Of a stretch of DNA of 37,948 nt, positions 1-16,100 are shown piece after piece. The stretch covers positions 1-37,948 of the forward strand of contig JAHBMJ010000960.1 of assembly GCA_018398765.1 (NCBI GenBank). Direction: 5' to 3'. The position numbers were made by a program, and so were the translations under genes. The DNA comes from Chromera velia (taxonomy: Eukaryota; Sar; Chromeraceae). Numbering within the stretch: position 1 is the stretch's first letter; each line of letters begins with the position of its first letter. Below the pieces are notes generated by a model, which saw only the letters and a program-made list of their open reading frames with translations, did not search any database and was not told the DNA's origin.

Positions 1-241
1 ATTGGACAAGGCCCTTTTGACAGGGGTGGACATTCTTTTTTCACTCGCGGTAGGTTTGAAGGAAACCAAACTGTCTCAATGCATGCATGTATCGAACGTG
101 CGCTCTTTGTCCGGGGGCCTTCCCTTTGCCAGTGTGTCTTCGGTTGCTTTCTGGAGTCTCGGCATGACCTCTTTAGCATAACGCGCTGCCTTTCCGCCTC
201 TCTTTTGTGCGAGTGCAGACATGTATGTGCGTGTATGTGCA

Positions 242-301
<60 letters not shown>

Positions 302-1602
302 TGTGTGTGTGTGTGTGCAACCTGTTCATGTATCTCTGCACTTTGGTGTTCGCAGATCGTTGCCCTCTTCTTTGGGGCCGATGCGACGGGAGCCAAGAGT
401 GACGGGAGCTACAGGCCTCAGGACTTCAAGGCAGAAGAAGTTCTGAGTGCGTTGTTTGGGGTTGTCGGGACTCTCTTCACGGGAAGTACTCGAGTGATCA
501 TGGGTGTGGTCGTCTCTGAGATTATCTCCGTGATCCCCCTCTTTTGCCTCGAGAAACTGCTCTACAGACGCCCCCCCTATGTCTATCAGCTTGAACCTCT
601 AGTTCCCGAACTGAAGGCAGGCTCAGAGATTAAAATGAGCAGAGTGGAGAAGTTGCTGAAGATGAGCGTCCACGGAAAGAAAGCCGTGATCGGCACTGAG
701 AGCACGACTCGCTACCGCTTTTTCTTTACCTCCCCGTCTGAGAAGAAGCCTCTTATAAGACACCAGAAGAAAGATACACGAACTTCAGAAACGACGGTGT
801 CGGGGAAAGGAAGGGAGGAGAGTCGGCACAACAGCTTCAAAGACATTTTCTCTCCCACGCAATCGATTGACGCATCCGAAGGCAGCAGCCCAACCAGAGA
901 GAAAGATGTTGCGCAACCCACCAGAGGCTTCAACCGCGGATCCATCTGCAGCACCAACGTTGACAGCGAGGCGGGAGAAGTGGAAAGAGAGGGGGAGCGC
1001 CCAATGGATTCTTCTGAGTCCCCCGTCACACCCACAGAGAGAGAGGATCTCTGGCTCCTTCCCGAGGAGTACCGTGCGGCCTACGTAGAAAGAGCTCTGA
1101 GGCTCGTCACAGGTGGGAGGATAATTGCCATGATTCTCTACCTCGGTTCCGCCTACTACCTCATCATGTTCTCCCTTGTCTACGCCGCTTCCCCCGGAGA
1201 CATTTTGGACTTCCTGACAACCTCAGGGTTTGCCATGATGATGGACTCTGTCGTCCGACCGCTGATCATTGCATCCATCACCACGCTTATCATCCGGTCA
1301 GTCCACAAAGGCGCATATTCATTCTAATTGCAGTCCGAGGAAATTCGTCATTCGACAGCTAGACGACCTCTTCAGACAGCCTCACACTCAGAGGAGAGTC
1401 AGCCGGGCGGCCGGCCATGCACGTAGGTCTGCAATGAGCATCTCTTTTCCTTCTTGAAAAGAGAAGAGACAAGAAGGGTGCCTCTTAGCGTTTAAGCCGG
1501 TTTGATATTATACATGCAAGTGCACATCCACCGGCTGTTCTGTGTCCTTGTCGCTGTAGGCATGTTGATTCATACTTGAGAAAAAAATGCTAGTTTGCAC
1601 AG

Positions 1603-1638
<36 letters not shown>

Positions 1639-2411
1639 ATTTTCATGTCCCCGTGTGCAGTGCGATTGTTCGTCGCCGGTCTCGAGTTGCCGTCTCTGTC
1701 CTGTCTAAATTTCCTGAGCTGGGGTATTTCAAGGAAGAGGCCTACGGGAAGGGGGGCAAAGCCTCTCTGGGGGAGTCTCAGTCGAAGATCACAAGTGCGA
1801 CCTTGGAGACAGGGAGGGAGGATGACGACCAGGCCTCGTCTGTGTTCCTTGTAGAGGACAGATATCCGATGCGGTCCCTGTCCTTTGAGGGCAGTCAGGG
1901 GGGCACGGAGGGACAGCAAAGGATGGACAGTCGGGGAAGCCGTATGTCGAGCCTTGCACAGCAGTTTTCACAGAAAGCATCTGAGCTCGGCTCTGTATCA
2001 GGTGTGAAGGGGGTGAAGGGAAAAGGACTTCTGCAAGGAAGAGGGGGACTGGAAACAGTCGAAGAGAGCAGCAGCGGCATCTCCATGGATGCCCAGAGCG
2101 CAGTCGGAAGTGAGAGTCTTCCCCCCGCCCCCCTCACCATGGACAAGATCGGCAGGACTGGGGGAGGTTCCGAGAGGATTCACGAGGACTCTGAGGGAGA
2201 AAGCGAAGAGGACCTCCCTCCTGCTCCCGCGTCTTCCTTCAGCTTCACGGGAGGAATTGCAAGTCTTCGAAAGTTGGGCAGCAGAAAAGAAAGGTCTCCA
2301 AAACAGGGACAGACGTCAGGAGGGGATACCGCAGGGTGGACCCGCATGCCGTCACAGAGCTCCGTCTCGTACATGCGGGTGACGAACATGCGGGGAGACC
2401 AGGCACAGTGA
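1..2411 (+). CDS. Polycystin-1/REJ-like multi-pass membrane protein, C-terminal part (5' truncated by window)
   Basis: Exons are <1-49, 356-1296 and 1661-2411, with phases 0 and 2 matching (donor GTCAGT at 1297, acceptors CGCAG and TGCAG). About 579 residues are visible. Membrane-like stretches are seen around VDILFSLAIVALFFG (spanning the first splice), GVVVSEIISVIPLFCLEKLL, IIAMILYLGSAYYLIMFSLV and PLIIASITTLIIRAI. A Ser/Arg/Lys-rich hydrophilic loop of roughly 200 residues separates the second and third of these. The spacing, a G-x-x-S-x-x-I-x-x-P helix, a long loop, then a helix pair with a D-x-x-x-x-P segment, resembles transmembrane segments 2 to 5 of polycystin-1/REJ proteins. The tail after about 1700 is Gly/Ser/Glu-rich and looks disordered. 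No polycystin cation-channel block follows before the stop. The family call is by eye; another multi-pass transporter or channel fragment is possible. The last intron carries a GT microsatellite just before its acceptor. Confidence 0.5.
234..318. repeat. (GT)n microsatellite in intron
   Basis: A nearly pure GT tract with a few A and C interruptions lies in the first visible intron of the membrane protein gene and ends about 37 nt before the acceptor at 355. Confidence 0.95.
1603..1636. repeat. (GT)n microsatellite in intron
   Basis: A pure GT tract ends about 24 nt before the 3' splice site at 1660, where a branch point and polypyrimidine tract would normally sit. Confidence 0.95.
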
Positions 2412-6725
<4,314 letters not shown>

Positions 6726-7252
6726 TTCGCCGAACGCAAGAGACTTCTCTGTCGTGTCAAGGGTTCCGATCGTTTTCTTAAATGAGAGACCCGTTGATTC
6801 AACGTCCGGATACCCCGAGGGTTTTCTGAGGGGCCCCTCGGAATGAAGAGACCAGTTGCTTCGATCCTGGAAGTCGAAAAGAGTGCGTCTGCTGATCGAC
6901 ACTTTCAATATGAATTGACAATTAATTTTCAATTCGAACTAACTACAAAAAAAAAAAAAATAAAATGGAATTCGAGCATGCATGAAAAGGGCCGCGGGTC
7001 CCGCCATGTCCCGCCGGGCCGAGCGCAGCGTGCGTGCATGCATGTGTGTGTACATGCATGCATGTGTCGATGACAGCCTCGATCGATTCAATGAAGGAAA
7101 GAGAAAACGAGATGGAGGTTCATTGGATCAATCGAGTCGCGGTGTATGAACGAATGCACGAAGCAAGTCATTCTGCGCAAGAGAGATTCGAGTCTGCTGA
7201 GTGACAGACCGCAAGCTGTTTTGAGGGAACACTGCTTCCTGTGAGACCAACC
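6726..7252. promoter_or_regulatory. Divergent intergenic region
   Basis: These 527 nt separate the start codons of the protease (-) and the giant modular gene (+), so both 5' regions must lie here unless upstream non-coding exons exist. It holds an A-run at about 6945-6962, an AT-rich patch with repeated CAATT words just before it, and GCATGCATG palindromes at about 7036-7066. I recognise no specific promoter element. Confidence 0.45.
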
Positions 7253-8022
7253 ATGTACACGCACAAGGGATTCCACTCCCTTGCCCCAAAACCGAACGAA
7301 GCGGTCACCGCAGCACATGCACGCATCGTCGCAGATCTGATTGATTCTTCTCACCCCTCTTTTCTCCCAGCAAGTCGCGCACTTTCACCGCAACGAAAGG
7401 CAGCGGCAGTAGACGGTCTACTTGTGGAGCGCTGTGGCTCTTCAGGGTCCGTAAGTGCCTACCAATTCCATTCCATGTATAGATCGAACGCTTTCACACC
7501 ACGTACATGCATATGTCTGCAGTCCTCTCCGATCACCCCGCGGCCTCGCTCGTGTCCGTCCTCGACAGTTTGCAAATGACAGAAACGCTCGGTCCCTCTC
7601 ACCCACCCAGAAAGATGCTGCTGCATCTATTGGCAACAGTGCATTAGCGGCACAGCTCCCGCCGTACATGAAAAGAGACGCTGCCAAGGGTACAGCTATT
7701 CCAGAGAAGCAGCTGGAGTTCTTCTCTGCTTTCAAACGATCAGTGCAGCAACAGGTACGCTGGTCATCCTCATGCTCTTGTATGCGGAGACCGAGACAGT
7801 TTACAGACCTGACTCACAGTTGAAGCCCGGCACACAATTTGCGCATGCTTCCTGATTTCACACATGCGCTCCAAACTTTCTTTCCGTCCATGAGCTGAGA
7901 TCTTTCCCGGATGAACGTGTTTTCCTTCCGTCAATATGGGTTTGCTCACGGAAGGCAACAGCTGTAGTGCCTGACTGACTGACTGACTGACTGACTGACT
8001 GACTAACTGACTGACTGACTGA

Positions 8023-8067
<45 letters not shown>

Positions 8068-8973
8068 TGACTGACTGACTGACTGACTGACTGACTGACT
8101 GACTGACTGGTTGGCTGGCTGGGGGGCTGGCTGGCTGGCTGGCTGAGTGGCTCACTGGCTGACTGGATGAACGAACGAATGAATGGATGAATGAATGAAT
8201 GAATGAATGAATGTATGAATGAGTGAATGATTGAGTGATGCACTCACTAACTGACCGAACTGAGTGTGGGATTGACATTGCAGCAATCGGAGGATCGGAA
8301 GGCGTATGCAGAGCTTGCAAGGCAACGGGAGGAGCAGCTGCGGCTGGAGATGCAAGTAAGCAGTTCTTTTCCAGGGTGTGTTTGTGTGTTTGTGACTGAA
8401 GCTGGTCTTCATTTGCTTGCCCGCATGAAGAGGTGAAAGAGGAAAGAGGCAAGGGAAAGAGTGGGGCGAGGAGGAGCAGGAGGAGGAGTGAGAAGACACA
8501 CTCGACGGGCTTTGTCCTCTGAAACATCTTCCGTCCCTTTTTTCACACACTAGGAGCAATTCTTCTCGGCGCGAAGACTGCTTTGGTAATCTGCAGCCCA
8601 AAGAGGCTACCGATGCGCAGGCTGGAGACACGGGAGTTGAGACCGGTGGCTTTTGTGCATTAGAATGTTTAACACTCCAGCGCGCAGATGCATGGCCATT
8701 CAGCGATGGACGGTTCCACCAGGTTGACTTTCTTTGGTTGATTGATGAATGCGTGTCTGCAGTTGATGTACGAAGACAAGCTGAAAAGGCTGCAGAGGGC
8801 AGCAGCTGCGGCTTTGGACATTGCAGGTGGGAAACCGGTATGGTTCTTTGCTTCTGAACTCATGTCCTGCGGCTTTCCTCATATCCGCGCAGGAAACAAT
8901 AAACTACAGATTTGACAGCGTCGAAGCACGCACATGCAGAGAGAGAAAGAAACAAACAAACAAACAAAGAGAC

Positions 8974-9027
<54 letters not shown>

Positions 9028-9445
9028 GTTGGTAAGCAGGTATCACAGCTACATTGTCTTGCATGGCTTCACAGCTTCCAGGCCGTCCGTTCTTCACTCC
9101 AGAAAATGAGAACGGAAAGGCACGACCTTGCTCTTGCGTGATGTGTCTGGCAGTCGTGTCAACAATCTGAACGACCGTGGGAAATAAATGCAGGCATGAA
9201 GAAAGCCATCGCTGTGGGCGGGGACCTCTGGGTCTCTCTATGCATGTTTGAACATGTACGCGGACGTCTCCTATTTGTATGTATTGCAGGTAACAAGAAT
9301 CACGAAAGAGTTCTGAAGGCCATAGCTGAGGAGAGAGCTGCGAACACCAGACGGCAGCACTCGGAACAGGTGAGACGGACACACACACACACACTCACAC
9401 ACACACACACACACTCACACACACACACACACACTCACACACACA

Positions 9446-9496
<51 letters not shown>

Positions 9497-12400
9497 TTTT
9501 TTAATTTCTGGAAGAGCAAGCACGAAGAAACAGGACTCCACGCAAAAAACACGTTTCGCAGATAATAAAATCAGCCGTACCCCTGAATTCGACAGTAAAG
9601 AAGCCGCAATGCTCTGCTGCTGTGCATATTCGTGAGAGCACTGTCCATTCGTTGCCCTTCATCCTTTTGTTCTCCCTCTCGCCAATCGTACTCCTAGAAG
9701 TCCTACGTGGCTCGTGTTCTTCTGGCCCTTTTTGTATGTATGCTGTTTGTGCTTCTTTTTACAGGTCCGCCTCGAGCAGCGTGCAAAACTCTTGGAGCTC
9801 CAGAGATCTGAGCGACTGGAAACGGAAATCCAGACGCTCAAAAAGACGTATGAGGAACTTGCCACACAACTGCAGCAGGTCGGTAGGTATTGCAGTGAAG
9901 CAGTAGAGAAAATGGTGAACGAATCAAAGCGTGCTCTTGCTGTAGATCAAGGTGAGCGAAGTCGTCTGCGGGCTGCTGGTCCGTCTTGTCGTAATAAAAG
10001 GATGGTCTTGTCTCAGCAGTCCAACTAGGCACACACATATCCTTACAGGCCTCCTCAATGTGCGATGGGTGTGATTCAGTCGGCGTAGTTCTTTGTCTAC
10101 TTGTTTGAAGAGCATCCGCCTACTCCATGGAAAGGTCCTTTTGACAGGTTTGGATTTTCGTGTTCCTCTGTTTCGAATAAACCGTCCAAATTTGTGCAAA
10201 AACCATTCAGGCCTTCGAAGCTCGGCTGGAAGAGGAACGGCAGATCTTTGAGGCCGAGCTGCAAAGGCAACAGGCAGAGTTCGACAGGGAGAAGGAGCGT
10301 ATGCAGAGGGAATATGATCGGCAGGTGACCGAGCTAAAGAGCGAGCAAGACAGAGAAAGGGAAAAATGGAAAGAGCAGACGAGACAAATGGAAGCACGGC
10401 ACAGAGAAGAGATCAACCTTCAGGCTCGAGAGCATGCAGAGGAAGTGCGGGATCTGCAGGGCCAGTTGGCCGATGCAGAGCGTTTGAGTGAAGAGAGGGA
10501 GGAGGCCCGAGCATCCCTGGAGGTGGAGCGGGACGGCCTGAGGGAGACTCTCAAGGAGTCGGAGGAGAGCAAGAGTGCTCTCGAGAAAAAGGTTGCAGAG
10601 AGTGATGCAAGGCTGATGGATACAGAAGCCCGGCTGGAGACTCTCGAGGAGACGGCAGAAGGAGAGAAGTCTGCTTGGGAGCAGGAACTTCAGGATGTCC
10701 ACCAGAGGATCAAGGACCTTCAACAGGAAGCAAGGAGAAGGTGAGTTCCCTGATTCTGTAAGATCGGTGCCATGACAAGGTTTCTGCAAGGGAAAAAGTC
10801 TCCGTGACTATAAGTCGGGAAAACATTGGCTGCCTTGATCGCAATGTGGCAGAGGGGACCTTTGCCTTGACTGTATGGTGAAAAAAAGGATCGGTCATTC
10901 GAACGTTGGCGTTGATATGAATGCTTGCTGCTGCAGATCTTCTCTGGCGAAGAAGACAGTGCACTCCGAACAAGTGGAGGTGTGGAGAAAAAAATACGAA
11001 GAAGCAGAGACGCAACTGCTTGAGGCCCTTGCTCTGAAGGTGGGCACTCTCAATGATCTACCATTATGTCCTTTAATTTTCGCAGGCAGCCGCTCATCTC
11101 CACTCTCTAAAAATCTTCCCTCTCACCTTTTTGCATACGCAGCGAAGAGACACTTTGCATCCAGGAAACTGCCTGTTTTCCTGTAGAGCATATCTGAATC
11201 GTCCTTCTCCCCTCCCCCCCCCCCTTTCTGCAGGACCAGATCGAACTCGCAGAGGCCAAGGTTGTCAAGTCCAGGGCAGTTCGAGCTCGGGAGTCCCACT
11301 TATCGCGATACTCAGTGGCATCCTCAGACTTCAAAGAGGCTTCTCTTTCTAACTATGCCGTCAGACATTCCGACGCCCCACAAAGACCCGTCATGGAAAG
11401 GGAAACTGCCCCCCCCCTCCCCTCCTCCGCCGCACCCGCAGCCTCTGCTGGATTCGCCATCTCTGCCAACATCACCTCAGCCGCTCCATCTGCAACAGCT
11501 CCCCCCAAAGCTGCGCCAAAAAAGCCTCGGCCTAGTGCAGCTCGTCAGTAGCACCCATTATCAGACTGGCATCTGAGCAGTTTGTTGGTTTGAATGCGTA
11601 TGGAGATAGCAAGCCAGGGCACTGCGGAATCAGAAGAGAGGAGAGCGAAGAAGAAAACAAAAAGAACTAGAAAAAAATCGTTCAGCAGAGGTCTTATAGG
11701 CACACCAAAAAGAAACAGTGATGGCTGAATGTTGTCGTATGAGATGGAGACTATTTGTTGATAAAGAGTGAATCCCGTTCGCTTATCCTCCTGTCTCTTG
11801 CTCTCTTCTTTTCTCTCTGAAGATCTTTTTTCATTCGCTCGCTTTTTCTGGGTTTTCTTCCCCATGTTGAAATCGGCAAGCAGACGCACAGAGAGTTCAG
11901 CGGGCAGACAGGCAGACGACCGGACGGAATCTCTGCACTGCCAGCGCTCCCTTTTTGTTTTGTATCTGACTGCTCTCCATGGGCATTTACGTGTTGTGGT
12001 ATTTGCAGGTCACTCCGTGATGAGCCTCTATTACCCGATTTCGGACCCCGGAGAGGAAGACGAGGAGCCGATCGGGGAGGAAGGCCTGGAACCTCTTCGT
12101 TCACATCCAGTGCCAACACCAGAAAGCAAAGCAAATGAGCAAATCGATAGAGCAGCACCTTCACGTTCCCCGCCACTCGCTCCCGTTCCTCCAGCTACGA
12201 CTGCATCGCGCCATTCCTCAATCTATCTGCCTCAGTCTTCCCCCCCTACCGCACCCGCGCCCCCTCCCTCCCCACCCCCTCGCCCTCCTCCCGCAGCATC
12301 TGCGTCTTCACTATCGATAGGCCGACAGCTGGAGCGAGAGGAGAAGGAGAAGGCACAAGCAGCTGCTGCAGCACAAGCGGCTGCACAAGCAGCAGCGCAT

Positions 12401-12848
12401 GCTGCCGTCCAAGCGGCCACGCAAGCGGTGACACAAGCAGTGGCGCAAGACGAAAAGTCACAAGCGGCCACAAAAGCAGCTGCACAAGCGGCGGCTGAAG
12501 CAGCGGCCCAAGCGGCAGCACAAGCGGCAGTCCAAGCGGCTGCGCAAGTAGCAGCACAAGCGGCATCTGCACAAGCGCCGACACAATCGGCAGCGCAACC
12601 CGCGGTCTTGGACGATTCGCGCAGACCGTCTGCCGGAAAGAAGAGTCAAAGTCGCCTGCTTCAGATCGATGGAGCTGAGGACGAGGCTGAGGAGGAGGTC
12701 TATCTCTGTGGGAGTGCTGAGAAAGAGGGCAGGGAACCAGGGGGGAGAAGCCAGGAAGATTTGTTACGGGAGGAAAAAGAGGAAAGACTCAGACTCGAGT
12801 TGGAAGCCCAAGAGGTACGTGCGTGTGTGTTCGTGCGTGCGTGTGTGT

Positions 12849-12879
<31 letters not shown>

Positions 12880-13143
12880 CGTGCGTGTATGTTTGCGTGT
12901 CTGCATGGCTGCTTGCGTTGCTGTCTGTCTCCAAGCTTGCACCCCTCTCTGGGGCCCTCTTCTTTCGCAATTGCACCCGTGCTGCCTTCTTTTCTCAAAC
13001 AAGATGATGGTCACTTGGAATGAGATTCGACCCTCATGGACCACAGTCATTTCTTCTTCTTCTTCTTCTTCTTTTTCTTCTTCTTCTTCTTGATTTTTGG
13101 CCCACATTTAAGGCGCCGAAGCATCCCAAAACCTTCTTGCACA

Positions 13144-13184
<41 letters not shown>

Positions 13185-16100
13185 GAGTGCCTCTCTGCTT
13201 TGGCAGCTTCACTCTCTACCTGCGCAAGTCTCTCTCTATCTTCGATCCTTGTGCCTTGCCTATATGCAGGTGAGGGAGGAGCGACGACGACTTGCGGAGG
13301 AGCGCGAGGCTCTGGAGTTGGAAAAGGAGCGGATGCTTTTTGAAATGCAAAGAGAGAAAGAGAGGCATGCGAGAGAAAAAGAGCAGAAAGAAGAGGAGGA
13401 GAAGGCGGCGGCCGCAGCTGCAAGCAGTAGAATTATCACTCTCAAGGACCCACGAGAAGGCGAGTCAACAGAAAGTCAGCAAAAAGCAAGCGTGGCTACA
13501 TTCGGCCCAGGGACACCTGGAAATCTCCCCCATCCATCCACTGCTGGTCACGCCCGTGTTGGCACTGCAAGTTTTGGGGACCCCCCATTGGCTGGCCTGG
13601 GTGGGCTTCATCTATCTCAGCAGACCGCTACCCAGCCTCCTCAAGAACGAAAAGTGGATCCCTCTCGGCCCCCGCCCCCCCATCCAGAAAGCTCTGGGGT
13701 CACCGACAGCATGGCAGACAACTATGCAGGCGCAAGGCCTTCACCTCTCAGCTTACCAGTGAAGGCATTCCCCTCAGAGACGACACAAACAATCCAACAG
13801 CAACCCTCACAGACAACGCTCATGCAGCAAAAGAGCAAGGTGATCGCAAGCCCGTCGGCATCTGTGGGAACCGCCCCACTCACGGCATCGGCCGCCACCG
13901 GTCCCATGCCTGATCTCTCGGCTAACATGATGGCAGAAGCAGGGAGGCGTGCCTCATCAAGTTTCTCTGGAATACAGGCGATGTCCATGTCAATGTCCTT
14001 CGAGCCACAATCAAGGTCCGTCAACTGAGTATTCATCCAGGCACTGGCCGCTTCTGCGAGAGGGAATCGTGTCAGTTTCATTTTGCTCATTTGCACCACG
14101 CAGCATTTTTCCTTTCAGTACAGCAGTCCACATGGATGCGATATTGCATGAATGACAGTGCTCATTTATATTCTAAGCATGCCAGGTGCGTGTCTGAACT
14201 CATTTTGTTGCATCAATTGACGCTTTCTTCTTGTCTGTTTTGGTGAAATGCAGGAAGCCTTATAACTGGCTGACGTGGCGTCCGAAGGGCCACGCGATTC
14301 CAAGGTTGGAGAGAGTCACCATGACTGCGGCAGAGGCGACGATGCTGGGCGAAAGAGGATGTTGGGTTTTGGAGACACTTCATCGGTCGGTTTCAGATAG
14401 ACCTGATTGCCTTCTTGAATTTCAATTCGCATCATACAAAGATCAGAAAATACCGAAGAGGGTACTGCCGGGGTTTCGAGAGTCCTCGCACGTTGGGGCG
14501 GCAAATTCTTTTTCTCCCAGAAAAGAAAAATGAAGGGCAGGGACAAATAGAGAGAGCAAATCAGTCTGAACAGGTCTCAAAGTGCCTTTCAATTGGTGTG
14601 CTGGACTAAACTTTGCTGGGGCTTCCGATCCTCTTCTTGAACTACCGGGGAGGGGGGCATCTTCATAACATGTACTCAAAGATAAAAGCAATGCCAGTCT
14701 CGATCGATGTAAATTATGCGTTTCGGCTGGCGTTCTGGTGTTCTGCAGGTTCCCGGTTGATGACGAAGTTCCCAATTGCATCTCCAGAATGGCAAAGAGG
14801 TGGTGTGTGATCAGAAGCGATGAAGACCGTCAGTTGGTTTCTCTTTTCAACCAGTGCTATCTGTTGTCTTTACTTGAAAAGAAACAAGTATTGCCCGATG
14901 TTTGTCCATGCATCTGGGTGCTGGCGTCGACTTTACCTCCTGAAGGTTATCTGAGCAAATGGCGTTCTCAGCCAAGCAGTTTGGATCTGTTCTAATTGGT
15001 GCTCATACGCTTGATTGTTTTTGGCTGCAGCAAATATCCCCCCGCCAGAATGATAAGCGGAAATCTCAGTAGAAGTACTTACCCAGTAACATTCATTCCC
15101 TAGCTGCCCATGAATGCGGTCTTGCAGGAACGTTTTTGCTTCTGTTCAGTGAGAGGTCCAACAGATCTCGAAAGAAGAGGACCGCAGCTGATCGACGCGA
15201 CTTGGCGAGACGGAAGTCCTACAATCCATTCAATCAGTCGCAGGAGCAGATTGCGGCGGAACTCATTGATGAGACAGGAGAAAAGGAGAAATCCCCGTCT
15301 GGAGCCAGCAGATCACAACAGCACCGGAACACCGACACGGCAGTTCAGATGCCCAGTTTCCTTCAAAACTCTGCACAGCCCAAGAGACAGTCCGTGGCAG
15401 CCGTGGGAGCCTCTCATAGGTCCGTTGTGCTTTCCCTTGACGTCACTCTTCCCGTCCCACTTTGTCCGTCTGGTCCGGAAAATTTTCGCCTACGTAAGAG
15501 GAAGTAGAGGAAGCTCTCTGCAGCGACTTCCCGTCTGACCCCAATCCACGTTTCCCTTGAATCTCTTGATGTTTTTCATCCTGGGCACGCCAGCGCTGTT
15601 CAGAGAAGTAACTATCGTATTGCACTTGCGCGAGTCTGAAAAGTGTCAGTTACTTCCCCTTTGCACTTATTCATTCTCTATTTCTTTCTTGCAGAGGCTC
15701 AGAGGCAGGAACAGAGGCACAGCAGAGACAATCTGCTGCGGTCGATCTCTGCGCACCGTCTGTCACAGGAGACCCTACAGAGTCCCAACTGATGAATCTG
15801 GACCCTGAAGATGCAAGCGACCTTCCTCCTGAGGCCCTCGAAATGCTCACCGACAAACCGCAGGAGAGCTTCTTCCCAGAGGAAGTCCCGAATCTGCCTC
15901 CTGGGTTCGTTTACTTCTTTTTCGTTTTTTCTTTTTTTCTTGCTTGATGATTTTTTCGCGATCTTGATGTCCTATGAAGGTTCTTGTTTCTCAAGCTGCG
16001 CACGCTTTCCACCTTTCCACCCTTCTTAACGTGTAAGCAATTTGAAGTGAGTCTGTCTGTATGAGTGTGCAGGTGTGTATCTGCGTACTCTGTGTGGGAA

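Larger units (their letters stand above)
8284..11039 (+). other. N-terminal coiled-coil region of the giant protein (exons 3-8)
   Basis: Residues about 115-435 are almost wholly Glu, Gln, Arg, Lys, Leu and Ala with heptad-like spacing. Exon 7 (10211-10740) alone encodes about 177 residues of uninterrupted coiled coil containing repeated E-x-x-R-x-x-L patterns. Such a segment usually drives dimerisation or filament assembly. A second, shorter charged helix ([11 protein letters not shown] into [20 protein letters not shown]) is encoded across the exon 10/11 junction, after the Ala/Gln repeat. Confidence 0.85.

Noticed and set aside
79-446. Open frames full of Cys-Val or His-Thr repeats over GT tracts
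   Set aside because: They are translations of an intronic microsatellite; the same applies at 9196-9504, 12823-13023, 18810-19325 and 34596-35201.
7770-8631. Long minus-strand frames rich in Ser-Gln-Pro or Ile-His-Ser-Phe repeats
   Set aside because: They arise from the CTGA/CTGG/GAAT array in an intron and have no conserved features.
10334-10789. Minus-strand 151-residue frame opposite exon 7
   Set aside because: It is the antisense shadow of the coiled-coil exon, which has clear coding logic and matched splice sites on the + strand.
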